Source of the DNA: Acerihabitans arboris
GTDB taxonomy: Bacteria; Pseudomonadota; Gammaproteobacteria; Enterobacterales; Enterobacteriaceae
NCBI RefSeq assembly: GCF_010131535.1
Contig: NZ_WUBS01000006.1
Span: 186,001 to 250,000 of the forward strand
Length of the DNA stretch: 64,000 bases
Direction: 5' to 3'
Both the position numbers and the translations under genes were made by a program. The notes under the pieces are model-generated. The model did not search any database and was not told the origin of the DNA. It worked only from the letters and a program-made list of their open reading frames with translations. This document shows positions 29,731-38,733 of this stretch, piece by piece (within the stretch, counting starts at the first letter, position 1; each line of letters begins with the position of its first letter).

Positions 29731-29754
29731 GGGCGGGAAAGACATTCCCCGCCC
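29731..29754. terminator. Hairpin ending the sugar operon
   Basis: GGGCGGG (29731-29737) pairs with CCCGCCC (29748-29754) between two converging genes. Only modest T-richness follows, more on the minus-strand side. Confidence 0.45.
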
Positions 29755-29762
29755 CGGCCTTA

Positions 29763-30098
29763 TTATGGGCTTGGCGCGTCGCTAGCCGCCACACCAGCGT
29801 CCGTGCCTTCAGCGGAACGGATATAGACAATTTTCTGCGTGTCGTTTTCGCAGTGGCCTACCACCTGGCCGCCCGCCTGGTCGGCGCTATCGTTGGGCAC
29901 GATATCCAAACGGAAACCGGACTCCGGTACCCCGTTGCCGACGATTTTTTGGGTGATATCCGCCTTAACGCTTTCGCAGGACGCCTGCGCCGCCAGCGGC
30001 AGCATCGCGGCCAGCGCCGCGCCCAGGATAAAAAAGCGTTTCCCTGGCTTCCCGCTTTGCTGATGGCTTAGCCGCTTCATCTCGCTCAGATCATTCAT
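29763..30098 (-). CDS. DUF1161 periplasmic protein
   Basis: Small secreted protein of unknown function, 111 residues from the ATG at 30098, which has AAGGACGG upstream. A basic N-terminus leads to FFILGAALAAMLPLAAQAS, a signal peptide with an AQA cleavage site. The mature part (SCESVKADITQKIVGNGVPE ... HCENDTQKIVYIR) has the two cysteines and layout of DUF1161 proteins. A later ATG at 30080 is also possible and would still leave the full signal. Same strand and just downstream of ynfB. Confidence 0.8.
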   Translation of the reverse strand: MNDLSEMKRLSHQQSGKPGKRFFILGAALAAMLPLAAQASCESVKADITQKIVGNGVPESGFRLDIVPNDSADQAGGQVVGHCENDTQKIVYIRSAEGTDAGVAASDAPSP

Positions 30099-30172
30099 AT
30101 TACCGTCCTTATTTAAGAATGAAGTACCGATACAAGGATAGCAGGACTGGCAAAAAGGAGTAATAGCTCGGA

Positions 30173-30520
30173 TCACGGCGCCATCAGCGAGCGGCCGGTG
30201 CGGCGATCCAGGCAACGGGCGGTATTGTCCTCCCAATAGGCGTTGACGTTGTCGCTGCTGTTGCATCTTTCCCGCAAATCGACAGTTTTATCGTATTTAT
30301 CAAAGTCCTTTTCATCCCGCTGATTCACCTTGCTGCGAAGGTTATGGGTGGCATTCCATTGCTCCTGGCTTTGGCGCGCATCTTCACGGGATTGGGCGTT
30401 ATCACCGGAATCGATGATCAGGCGCTGCGTATTGCTGGCGGCATAACCCGTGGTGGAAAATGCCAGCAGGGCGACCGAAAGCATCCCGCCCAGCAGCCGT
30501 TGATAAGAGGTGGTGTTCAT
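30173..30520 (-). CDS. ynfB: YnfB family protein (DUF1283)
   Basis: Secreted small protein of unknown function, 115 residues, with signal peptide LLGGMLSVALLAFSTTGYAA. The mature region matches E. coli YnfB (LIIDSGDNAQSR, EQWNATHNLRSKVNQR, AYWEDNTARCLDRRTGR). It contains two cysteines that may form a disulfide in the periplasm. Divergent from ynfA, the arrangement seen in E. coli. Confidence 0.9.
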   Translation of the reverse strand: MNTTSYQRLLGGMLSVALLAFSTTGYAASNTQRLIIDSGDNAQSREDARQSQEQWNATHNLRSKVNQRDEKDFDKYDKTVDLRERCNSSDNVNAYWEDNTARCLDRRTGRSLMAP

Positions 30521-30653
30521 AACGTCTTCCTTTTAATCTTTACGTGGATAATAACGCAGGTAAAATCAACGTCCCATGCACCGGCATAATAACATTGCCT
30601 TATGGTTAAAAACCACTCGTTATCGTTACGGATAATTAAGGACTGTTGCAGGA

Positions 30654-30983
30654 ATGTTCAAGACAACACTGCTTTTCATCGCCACCGCCGTGGCGGAAAT
30701 CCTCGGGTGCTACCTGCCATATCTCTGGGTGAAAAAAGAGGGCGGCATAATACTGCTGATCCCCGCGGCGGCAAGCCTTATCGCCTTTGTCAGCCTGCTG
30801 ATGCTGCATCCCGCCGCCAGCGGGCGCGTTTATGCCTCCTACGGCGGGGTGTACATATTGACCGCGCTGTTATGGCTTAGGTTCATCGACGGCGTCAAAT
30901 TAACCTCGCAGGATTGGGTGGGTTCGGCGGTGATCTTCGCCGGGGTGATGATTATGTTGTCAGGCTGGTCTAGACCGGCGTAA
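30654..30983 (+). CDS. ynfA: YnfA family small membrane protein (UPF0060)
   Basis: Four-helix inner-membrane protein of 109 residues; YnfA in related enterics has been associated with small-multidrug-resistance-type efflux. It matches E. coli YnfA, including [18 protein letters not shown] and [14 protein letters not shown]. The start [17 protein letters not shown] is a transmembrane helix. A 7-bp-stem hairpin (31015-31037) lies between it and ydfG and may serve as a terminator. Confidence 0.9.
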   Translation: MFKTTLLFIATAVAEILGCYLPYLWVKKEGGIILLIPAAASLIAFVSLLMLHPAASGRVYASYGGVYILTALLWLRFIDGVKLTSQDWVGSAVIFAGVMIMLSGWSRPA

Positions 30984-31050
30984 TCGAGCGCGGTTTATCC
31001 CAGGGTCAACAATGGCGGGCCGGGGATTGCGGCCCGCGCGCGGGGTGGAT

Positions 31051-31800
31051 TTACTCGTCGCGATGCACGCTAAGACCGGCGAATGACTGATTGACCGGCA
31101 TCATTTCCAGCACGTTGATATTGACGTGGGCCGGCAGGGTGGTTACCCAATAGACGGCTTCGGCAATATCTTCCGGCATTAACGGGTCGGCGTTCTTATA
31201 GGTATTTTCCACCTTGTTGTCATCGCCTTTGAAACGCACCGCCGAAAACTCGGTACCGCCCACCAGTCCTGGCTCGATGTCCGTGACCCGCACCTTGGTG
31301 CCCACCAGGTCGGTGCGCAGGTTAAGGCTGAACTGGCGGGTGAAGGCCTTGGTGGCGCCATAGACATTGCCGCCCGCGTAAGGCCAGCGCCCGGCGGTGG
31401 AACCCAGGTTGACCACATGGCCGCGCCGGCGTTCCACCATGCCCGGCAACAGGGCGCGGGTCATATAGACCAGTCCCTTGTTGTTGGTATCGATCATGGT
31501 TTCCCAATCATCAAGGTTAGCCTTATGCGCCGGCTCCATGCCCAACGCCAGGCCGGCGTTATTGACCAGCACATCCACTTCCAGCCATTGCGGCGGCAGG
31601 GAGGCAACGGCGCTGGTAATGCCTTCGCGATCGCGTACATCAAGCTTCAGGGGATAAAGGTCATCCCCCAGTTCGGCTTTCAGTTGATCAAGACGCTCCT
31701 GGCGGCGACCGGTGGCAATCACCTTATGGCCCTGCTTGAGAAATTTACGGGCGATGGTTTCGCCAAAGCCGGCGGTGGCGCCGGTAACAAAAATAATCAT
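31051..31800 (-). CDS. ydfG: NADP-dependent 3-hydroxy acid dehydrogenase YdfG
   Basis: Short-chain dehydrogenase acting on serine, 3-hydroxy acids and malonic semialdehyde in E. coli. The 249-residue protein has TGATAGFGE for NADP binding, LVNNAGLALG, and the catalytic pattern with Ser (NLGSTAGRWPY) and YGATK. In E. coli ydfG lies next to dcp; here about 12 kb of other genes separates them. Confidence 0.93.
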   Translation of the reverse strand: MIIFVTGATAGFGETIARKFLKQGHKVIATGRRQERLDQLKAELGDDLYPLKLDVRDREGITSAVASLPPQWLEVDVLVNNAGLALGMEPAHKANLDDWETMIDTNNKGLVYMTRALLPGMVERRRGHVVNLGSTAGRWPYAGGNVYGATKAFTRQFSLNLRTDLVGTKVRVTDIEPGLVGGTEFSAVRFKGDDNKVENTYKNADPLMPEDIAEAVYWVTTLPAHVNINVLEMMPVNQSFAGLSVHRDE

Positions 31801-31875
31801 GCAGCGGTTCCTTATATGACTGAATTTATATAACTTTATAAAATAAACTCAGATGTTGACTACCTTAACAACAGA

Positions 31876-32934
31876 CTAGGGTTTGCGCAGATAAGGCGCA
31901 ATCAAAGACAGGTCGGCGGGCGATAGCCTGTCGGAGGCCGTCTGCGCCTGATGCCAATAAGGATAAATCAGCGGCGGACGGCTGACGTCGGATAGACGGG
32001 CAAGCTCCTGGGCGTTAAGCGCCAGATCCGCCGCGCGCAGGTTATCTTTTAACTGCACTTCGGTGCGCGCGCCGATGATGACCGAGGTGACGGCCGGCCG
32101 GCTGATTAACCACGCCAACGCCACCTGGGCGGCGGATACGTCCCGTTCCCCGGCAATCTCCACCAGCACGTCAACGATATTGTACAAGGCGTCCTGGTTG
32201 TAAATCGGCGGTTCATTCCATTCTTCCAGATGGCGGGTGCTGCCTTCAGGCTGGCGGTCCCGACGGTATTTGCCGGATAACAATCCCCCGGCCAGCGGGC
32301 TCCAGACCATCACGCCCAATCCCTGATCCTGGGTGATCGGCAGCAGTTCATACTCCGCTTCACGGCTTTGCAGGGAATAATGGATTTGCTGGCTCACCGG
32401 GCGGATCAGGTTCAGGCGCTCTGCAACGCCAAGGGTTTTCATTAAATGCCAACCGGAGAAATTCGACACGCCGACGTAACGCACCTTGCCGCTGTCGACC
32501 AGCTGTTCGAGGGCGTACAGCGTCTCCTCCAGCGGGGTCTGTCCATCCCATTCGTGCAGTTGATATAAATCGATATGGTCGGTATTCAGCCGTTTTAAAC
32601 TGGCTTCACAGGCGCGGATCAGATGGTGGCGCGACGATCCGCGATCGTTAGGCCCGTTCCCCATGGGAAATCGGGCTTTGGAAGCAATCAGGACGCTATC
32701 GCGCTTATCTTTCAGCACCTCGCCCAAAATCTCTTCCGAAACCCCCTGGGAGTAAACGTCCGCGGTGTCGAACAGGTTAATGCCCGCGTCGATACAAATG
32801 GCCAGCTGGCGGCGCGCTTCCGCCACGCCGGTGTCGCCGACTTTGGCAAATTTCCCCTTGCCGCCGAAGGTCATGGTGCCGAGACTCAATACCGATACTT
32901 TCAGGCCGGAACGGCCCAGTAGACGATATTCCAT
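31876..32934 (-). CDS. Aldo/keto reductase
   Basis: Predicted NADPH-dependent reductase of the AKR superfamily, 352 residues, substrate unknown. NLFDTADVYSQGVSEE has the catalytic Asp and Tyr, ASKAR supplies the Lys, and LYQLHEWDG the His. SVIIGARTEVQLKDN near the C-terminus is the NADP-binding loop. ATG at 32934 has GAGGAG upstream. Same strand as ydfG, 75 bp upstream of it, and divergent from guaD. Confidence 0.88.
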   Translation of the reverse strand: MEYRLLGRSGLKVSVLSLGTMTFGGKGKFAKVGDTGVAEARRQLAICIDAGINLFDTADVYSQGVSEEILGEVLKDKRDSVLIASKARFPMGNGPNDRGSSRHHLIRACEASLKRLNTDHIDLYQLHEWDGQTPLEETLYALEQLVDSGKVRYVGVSNFSGWHLMKTLGVAERLNLIRPVSQQIHYSLQSREAEYELLPITQDQGLGVMVWSPLAGGLLSGKYRRDRQPEGSTRHLEEWNEPPIYNQDALYNIVDVLVEIAGERDVSAAQVALAWLISRPAVTSVIIGARTEVQLKDNLRAADLALNAQELARLSDVSRPPLIYPYWHQAQTASDRLSPADLSLIAPYLRKP

Positions 32935-33133
32935 AAGAATTCTCCTCGCAGTAGTACATGTCGGAAATATCAAGCGCCCGCAGGCGAGCCTGCGGACCTT
33001 TGAGCATAAACTAATGTCTTGGCCATCAACAGCCCGTTATGCGGACCCTGCGCGTCATTTTAGTGCGTAAGGATTAATATTGTGCGAACTGTTAACATTC
33101 GCCGGAGCTTTAAGGTTAAAAAAAGGCTGAAAT

Positions 33134-33147
33134 CCAGGTCGACCTGG
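33134..33147. promoter_or_regulatory. Perfect 14-bp palindrome in the AKR-guaD spacer
   Basis: CCAGGTCGACCTGG is a perfect palindrome; the half TCGACCT recurs 16 bp further on (33155-33161), giving a direct repeat. Likely a regulator-binding site, regulator unknown. A further 7-bp hairpin palindrome (ccgcagg/cctgcgg) lies at 32978-32995 nearer the reductase. Confidence 0.45.
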
Positions 33148-33171
33148 CATTATTTCGACCTCAAATAGTAT

Positions 33172-33187
33172 AGGCAAACGGTTGCGA
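33172..33187. promoter_or_regulatory. PurR-type box 1 upstream of guaD
   Basis: AGGCAAACGGTTGCGA matches the E. coli PurR consensus (ACGCAAACGTTTGCGT) at most positions. It is centred 20 bp from a second, perfect box. Other LacI/GalR-family repressors bind similar sequences, so the regulator is inferred from the purine genes downstream. Confidence 0.6.
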
Positions 33188-33191
33188 TTCA

Positions 33192-33207
33192 AAGCAAACG
33201 TTTGCTT
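33192..33207. promoter_or_regulatory. PurR-type box 2 upstream of guaD
   Basis: AAGCAAACGTTTGCTT is a perfect 16-bp palindrome with the PurR core GCAAACGTTTGC. It overlaps a possible -10 (TATACT at 33207-33212), a position suited to repression of guaD-xdhABC. Confidence 0.7.
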
Positions 33208-33314
33208 ATACTCATATTAGGTTTCCTCCGCCCAATCATAGGTTCATGTCGCATAAAAAATGCAATAATATGTTGATATATAAGTAATTATTTAAATTTT
33301 TATCCGCATGGGAT

Positions 33315-33335
33315 ATTGGCATAAATCTTGCCAAT
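33315..33335. promoter_or_regulatory. Inverted repeat ATTGGCA-N7-TGCCAAT before guaD
   Basis: Perfect 7-bp arms separated by 7 bp, 125 bp upstream of the preferred guaD start. The shape fits a LysR-type (T-N11-A) or similar dimeric operator; no regulator gene is adjacent. Confidence 0.4.
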
Positions 33336-33459
33336 AAAATAATAAGAAAGGGAAGATATATAAATGGGCGGTAACGAGCCAATACGTCCCGGGAAGAAAG
33401 ATCATTTATCCTTCGGCCCAGCATATCAGGCGGGCGAATGCGTTATTAAGGCCAGCGTC

Positions 33460-34794
33460 ATGAACGATATCAAAGCTATTCGCAGCAGTTTTTTTGATTT
33501 CACGCGCAGCGTTGCCGATCCCAGCGAACTGGAGGGGAGCGCGCGTTTTATTGAAGACGGCCTGCTATTACTGAAGGCGGGGAAAATTATTTCCCTACAG
33601 TCCTGGAACGAAGCGCAAGCGCGCCTGGATCCCCGGCTGGAAATACTCCATCTGCCGGATAATATCATCATGCCGGGCTTTATCGACAGCCATATACATT
33701 ATCCGCAAACAGAAATGATTGGCGCCGACGGCGAGCAATTGCTGGACTGGCTGGACCACTACACCTTTCCCACCGAAAGCCAATACCATTGCCCGGATCG
33801 TTCCGCCGGCATGGCGTCGTTCTTTTTGGACCAGCTGTTACGTAACGGCACCACCACGGCCATGGTGTACGGCACGGTGCACGCCCAGTCGGTCGACGCG
33901 CTGTTTGCCGCCGCGTTTGAACGCCATATGCGTCTTATCGCCGGTAAGGTAATGATGGACCGCCACGCGCCCGACGCGCTGCTGGAAACGCCCGGGCAAA
34001 GCGAAGAGGCCACCCGGGGGCTGATAGCGCGCTGGCACAATAAAGGACGGCTGAGCTATGCGCTTACGCCGCGTTTCGCGCCGACTTCCTCGCCCGAGCT
34101 ATTGGCGGTGGTGGGGCGGCTGCGCCGGGAGTTCCCCGATCTTTATCTGCAAACCCACCTGAGCGAAAATACCCAAGAGGTCGCCTGGGTAAAGGCGCTG
34201 TTCCCCGAGCGCGTTAACTATTTTGATGTCTACCGGCACCATGGCCTCACGGGCCGCAAAAGCGTTTTTGCCCACTGTCTGCACCTGGACGAGCAGGAGT
34301 GGCGCGATCTGGCCCACTCCCGTTCCGCCATTGCGTTTTGTCCCACCTCCAATCTGTTTCTCGGCAGCGGACTGTTTGACCTGCAAAAAAAATGGGATTG
34401 GCGTATTCCACTGGGCATCGGCACCGATGTGGGGGCCGGCACCACCTTCAACCTGCTGCAAACCCTGGCGGAAGCCTATAAGGTCGGCCAGTTGCGAGGC
34501 TATCGCCTGTCGGTTTACGAGGGGCTTTACCATGCCACGCTGGGTGCCGCCCATGCGTTATCCCTTGACGGCGTTTTAGGTAACTTTGCGCCCGGCAAGG
34601 AAGCGGATTTTGTGGTGCTCGATCCCCGTGCGACCCCACTGCAGCGGCTGCGCCAGGCCAACAGCGCCACGCTGCGCGAGCGCCTGTTCCTGCTGATGAT
34701 CCTGGGTGACGACCGCACTATCTACCAAACCTGGATCCAGGGCAAACCGGTCTACCGGCGCGATGACGATGAGATAAAACAGGGGGCCGCATGA
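33460..34794 (+). CDS. guaD: Guanine deaminase
   Basis: GuaD hydrolyses guanine to xanthine and ammonia. The 444-residue amidohydrolase has GFIDSHIHYPQ (zinc His pair, residues 78 and 80), QTHLSEN, FAHCLHL, and GIGTDVGAGTTFN with the metal-binding Asp, all as in E. coli GuaD (439). The ATG at 33460 fits homology (AIRSSFFDFTRSV) and has AAGG upstream. An in-frame ATG at 33364 has an equally good AAGGGAAG site and would add 32 unconserved residues. Its stop overlaps xdhA (ATGA), so guaD-xdhABC is one operon. Confidence 0.93.
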   Translation: MNDIKAIRSSFFDFTRSVADPSELEGSARFIEDGLLLLKAGKIISLQSWNEAQARLDPRLEILHLPDNIIMPGFIDSHIHYPQTEMIGADGEQLLDWLDHYTFPTESQYHCPDRSAGMASFFLDQLLRNGTTTAMVYGTVHAQSVDALFAAAFERHMRLIAGKVMMDRHAPDALLETPGQSEEATRGLIARWHNKGRLSYALTPRFAPTSSPELLAVVGRLRREFPDLYLQTHLSENTQEVAWVKALFPERVNYFDVYRHHGLTGRKSVFAHCLHLDEQEWRDLAHSRSAIAFCPTSNLFLGSGLFDLQKKWDWRIPLGIGTDVGAGTTFNLLQTLAEAYKVGQLRGYRLSVYEGLYHATLGAAHALSLDGVLGNFAPGKEADFVVLDPRATPLQRLRQANSATLRERLFLLMILGDDRTIYQTWIQGKPVYRRDDDEIKQGAA

Positions 34795-36275
34795 TCCGTT
34801 TTTTACTTAACCAGACGCTGGTCAGCGAGGCCGGGCTGGATGCCAACACCACGGTGCTGGAATATCTGCGCCGTCACCAGGGACGCCAGGGCGCCAAGGA
34901 GGGCTGCGCGTCCGGCGACTGCGGCGCCTGCACCGTGGTTCTGGCCCAGGCCGTAGAGGGTAAACTGCGCTATGACAGCATTAACGCCTGTATCACCCTG
35001 ATCGGCGCGCTGCACGGCAAACAGGTGCTGACGGTGGAGGATTTACGCCAGCAGGGTCGATTACATCCGGTGCAGCAGGCGATGGTGGATAACCACGCCT
35101 CGCAGTGCGGGTTTTGCACGCCGGGTATAGTGATGTCGCTGTTTGCCCTGCAGAAGTCCGGCAGCACAGGCACCGATGAACTGATCCGGCAATCGCTGGG
35201 CGGCAATCTCTGCCGCTGTACCGGCTACCGCCCGATAATCGACGCCGCGCGGCAGATCTGCGGGGCGGCCAACGATCAATTCTCCGCGCAGGAAAACCTG
35301 ACGCTGGCGCGCCTGGCCGGCTTGCGTGAGCAGGATGACCTGGAATTAGCCGCGTCAACGCCCGGGCAGGGCGATTGGACCAATGGCGAAACCGGCGTCC
35401 AGACGCGGCATTTGTGCCTGCGTCCCCGCACCCTGGAACAATTGGGCGAGGCGTTTTTACGCTATCCGGGCGCGCGGCTGCTGGCGGGCGGCACCGATCT
35501 GGCGCTGGCGATTACCCTGCGCCGGGAAGCGTTGCCGTTACTGATTGATATCAATCATGTTCCGGAGCTTAAAACCTTAGCGGTGACCGAAAGGCAGATG
35601 GAGATCGGCGCGGGCGCCTCGCTCAGCGCCTGCGAATCCTTTTTGGCGCGGCACCTGCCGGAATTCAGCGCGGCGCTGGCGCGCTTTGCCTCACGCCAGG
35701 TACGCAACCAGGCCACCCTCGGCGGTAATCTCGCCAACGCCTCGCCCGTGGGAGATGGGGCGCCGATGCTCCTGGCGCTGGGCGCCAGTCTGATACTGCG
35801 GCGGGGAAACGACACCAGGGAACTGCCGCTGGATCAATTTTTCCTGTCTTATCGCAAAACCGCGCTGGCGGCGGGCGAGTTTATCGAACGGATAATAGTG
35901 CCAAAGGTGACAGCGTCACATATATACCGGATCTATAAAGTCGCCAAACGGCGTGAGGACGATATTTCAGCAGTGTTTGGCGCTTTTTGCTGCGAGATTC
36001 GCCATGGCGTTATCCATAAAGCTTGCCTGGCGTACGGCGGCATGGCGGAAACACCCCGCCGTGCCGCCGGCGCCGAAGCCGAGCTACTGGGTAAATCCTG
36101 GGATCGGCAAACGATAGAAAACGCCTGCCTGAGGCTTAACGATGACTTTACGCCATTAAGCGATTTGCGCGCCGGCGGCGCTTACCGGCTGCGGGTGGCG
36201 CAAAATCTGCTGCGGCGTTTTTATCTGTCCGTTTCGTTGCCACGCCATCGCCTGGAGGTTGACCATTATGTCTGA
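34791..36275 (+). CDS. xdhA: Xanthine dehydrogenase small subunit (2Fe-2S/FAD)
   Basis: Electron-transfer subunit of xanthine dehydrogenase, carrying electrons from the Mo site to NAD+. Residues 39, 44, 47 and 67 are the first [2Fe-2S] cysteines (EGCASGDCGAC), and 106, 109, 141 and 143 the second (QCGFCTPG, CRCTGYRP). A FAD-binding domain follows from about 200 (LLAGGTDLALAI, LGGNLANASPVGD) and a CO-dehydrogenase flavoprotein C-terminal domain to 494. Translationally coupled to guaD, and it overlaps xdhB by 8 bp. Confidence 0.94.
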   Translation: MIRFLLNQTLVSEAGLDANTTVLEYLRRHQGRQGAKEGCASGDCGACTVVLAQAVEGKLRYDSINACITLIGALHGKQVLTVEDLRQQGRLHPVQQAMVDNHASQCGFCTPGIVMSLFALQKSGSTGTDELIRQSLGGNLCRCTGYRPIIDAARQICGAANDQFSAQENLTLARLAGLREQDDLELAASTPGQGDWTNGETGVQTRHLCLRPRTLEQLGEAFLRYPGARLLAGGTDLALAITLRREALPLLIDINHVPELKTLAVTERQMEIGAGASLSACESFLARHLPEFSAALARFASRQVRNQATLGGNLANASPVGDGAPMLLALGASLILRRGNDTRELPLDQFFLSYRKTALAAGEFIERIIVPKVTASHIYRIYKVAKRREDDISAVFGAFCCEIRHGVIHKACLAYGGMAETPRRAAGAEAELLGKSWDRQTIENACLRLNDDFTPLSDLRAGGAYRLRVAQNLLRRFYLSVSLPRHRLEVDHYV

Positions 36276-38733
36276 TCGGGCAAAAAATTTTACCGCCGGT
36301 GAGCGCGAACAGCGCTTCGACCAGTCCACAGCCGCCGGCGTAGGCCGGCCCTTGCCGCATGAAAGCGCGGCCAAACACGTCAGCGGTGAAGCGCTGTATA
36401 TTGACGATCGCCCGGAAGCGCCTAACCAGCTGCATCTGGCGCCGCGTTTAAGTGAACATGCCCATGCCCTGATAACCCGCGTCGACGTGTCGCCCTGTTA
36501 TCGGCTGCCGGGCGTCGAGCGCGTCATGACCTGGCAGGATGTGCCCGGCGAACTGGATATCGGTCCGCTGGTCGCCGGCGATCCGCTGCTGGCCAAAGAG
36601 CGGGTTGACTACCTGGGACAGGTGATTTTAGTGGTGGCGGCGCGGGATCCCGTTACCGCGCATCGCGCGGCGGCCGCGGCCATAATCGAATACCGGCCCT
36701 TGCCGTCGGTGCTGGACCTTGAGGAAGCCCTGGAAAAGGCGCTGTATGTGGACGTCCCTCATCATCATCGGCGCGGCGATCCGGACATGGCGCTGGCCGC
36801 CGCGCCGCTTCGTGTCCAGGGCAGCATGCGGATGGGCGGGCAGGAGCATTTTTACCTGGAGTCCCAGGTGGCGTCGGTGGTCCCCGGGGAGGACGGCGCC
36901 ATGCAGGTATTCTCGTCTACCCAGCATCCGACCGAGGTGCAAAAACTGGTGGCCTCGGTGCTGGGCGTGGACATGAAGGATATTACCGTCGATATGCGCA
37001 GGATGGGCGGCGGGTTCGGCGGCAAGGAGACCCAGGCGGCGGGTCCCGCCTGTTTATGCGCCCTGGCCGCACGGCTTACCGGCAAACCGGCCAAAATGCG
37101 CCTCAGCCGCCGTGACGATATGCTGATGACCGGCAAACGCCATCCGTTCCTGGTGCGCTACGACGTCGGTTTTGACGCGCGCGGGCTGATGCTCGGCCTG
37201 AAACTGGATTTGGCGGCCAACTGCGGTTATTCCGCCGATCTGTCGGCCTCGATTGTCGATCGGGCCATGTTCCATGCCGATAACGCGTATTACCTGGCCG
37301 ATGTGCTGATAACCGGCTACCGCTGCCGCACCAATACCGCCTCCAATACCGCGTTCCGCGGCTTCGGCGGGCCGCAGGGCATGCTGGCCATCGAACACAT
37401 CATCGAGCATATCGCCCGCGAGACAGGGCTGGATCCGCTGTCGGTCCGCCGGCTGAACTATTATGGCAAGACCACCCGCAATATCACCCATTACCAGCAG
37501 CCGGTGGAAGACAATCCGCTGGACGAACTTACCGATGAGCTGGCACTAAGCGCCGGTTACCGGCAACGTCGCCGGGAAATCATCGCCTATAACGCCGCCA
37601 GTCCGATATTAAAGCGCGGGCTGGCGCTGACCCCGGTTAAGTTCGGCATATCCTTTACCGCCAGCTTCCTTAACCAGGCCGGCGCCATGCTGCTGATGTA
37701 TACCGACGGCACGCTGCAGCTGAACCACGGCGGCACTGAAATGGGACAGGGCCTGCATACCAAGGTATTGCAGGTGGTGGCGCAAGTGCTGGGCGTCGAC
37801 AGCGCGCAGATCCGCATCACCGCCACCGATACCGGCAAAATTCCCAATACGTCGCCTACCGCCGCGTCCTCCGGCGCCGACCTGAACGGCAAGGCGGCGC
37901 AGCATGCCGCCGAAACGCTTAAACAGCGCCTGGTGGAGATGTTATGCCGGGTCTATCATACCGAGGCCGGGCGGATTTCCTTTCGCAACGGCATGGTAAA
38001 GGTTGCCGGCCGGATATTTACCCTGGCCGAGGTGGCGGAGCTGGCCCATCTCCAGCAGGTATCGCTGGCAAGCCAAGGGTATTACGCCACGCCGACCCTG
38101 TTTTATGACCGCACGCAGGCCGCCGGGCAACCGTTTTATTACTTCGCCTACGGCGTAGCCTGCGCCGAAGTGGTGGTGGACACGTTAACCGGCGAGTACC
38201 GGTTGCTGCGCGCCGATATCCTGCATGACGTTGGCGATTCGCTTAATCCGGCCATTGACATCGGCCAGGTGGAAGGGGGGTTTATCCAGGGGATGGGATG
38301 GCTGACCAGCGAGGAGCTGGTATGGAACGCGCAAGGCCGCCTGCTGACCGACGGACCCGCCACCTACAAGATTCCAACCATCGGCGATACGCCGGCGCGG
38401 CTGGATGTGCGGTTATTGGCTAACCGCGCCAACCCCAAACAAACGGTGTTCCATTCCAAGGCGGTGGGCGAGCCGCCGTTTATGCTGGCGATTTCGGTGT
38501 GGTGCGCCATCCGGGACGCGGTGGCCAGCTTAGCGGACTATCGTCGCCTGCCCGCCATTGATGCTCCCGCGACGCCGGAGCGGGTACTGACGGCGGTGGA
38601 TGCGCTGCTGGCCGCCGCAGAAGGTGACGTCGTCACTCATTTCGGGACCTGCACGCCGGCACCGCAGCCGCAACCCATGCTGGCCGGCGCCGGAACCCGG
38701 GCGCGCCCCAAAAAGGAGCGGCCTTATGAGTGA
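36268..38733 (+). CDS. xdhB: Xanthine dehydrogenase molybdopterin-binding subunit
   Basis: Catalytic subunit that oxidises hypoxanthine/xanthine to urate at a molybdenum cofactor. The 821-residue product has the conserved RRMGGGFGGKE for Moco/MCD binding (about residue 250), SNTAFRGFGGPQGM with the substrate-positioning Arg, GGTEMGQGLHTK, and a C-terminal AVGEPPFMLA that contains the catalytic Glu. ATG at 36268 with GGAGG upstream is preferred over a TTG at 36259. It ends overlapping xdhC. Confidence 0.94.
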   Translation: MSDRAKNFTAGEREQRFDQSTAAGVGRPLPHESAAKHVSGEALYIDDRPEAPNQLHLAPRLSEHAHALITRVDVSPCYRLPGVERVMTWQDVPGELDIGPLVAGDPLLAKERVDYLGQVILVVAARDPVTAHRAAAAAIIEYRPLPSVLDLEEALEKALYVDVPHHHRRGDPDMALAAAPLRVQGSMRMGGQEHFYLESQVASVVPGEDGAMQVFSSTQHPTEVQKLVASVLGVDMKDITVDMRRMGGGFGGKETQAAGPACLCALAARLTGKPAKMRLSRRDDMLMTGKRHPFLVRYDVGFDARGLMLGLKLDLAANCGYSADLSASIVDRAMFHADNAYYLADVLITGYRCRTNTASNTAFRGFGGPQGMLAIEHIIEHIARETGLDPLSVRRLNYYGKTTRNITHYQQPVEDNPLDELTDELALSAGYRQRRREIIAYNAASPILKRGLALTPVKFGISFTASFLNQAGAMLLMYTDGTLQLNHGGTEMGQGLHTKVLQVVAQVLGVDSAQIRITATDTGKIPNTSPTAASSGADLNGKAAQHAAETLKQRLVEMLCRVYHTEAGRISFRNGMVKVAGRIFTLAEVAELAHLQQVSLASQGYYATPTLFYDRTQAAGQPFYYFAYGVACAEVVVDTLTGEYRLLRADILHDVGDSLNPAIDIGQVEGGFIQGMGWLTSEELVWNAQGRLLTDGPATYKIPTIGDTPARLDVRLLANRANPKQTVFHSKAVGEPPFMLAISVWCAIRDAVASLADYRRLPAIDAPATPERVLTAVDALLAAAEGDVVTHFGTCTPAPQPQPMLAGAGTRARPKKERPYE

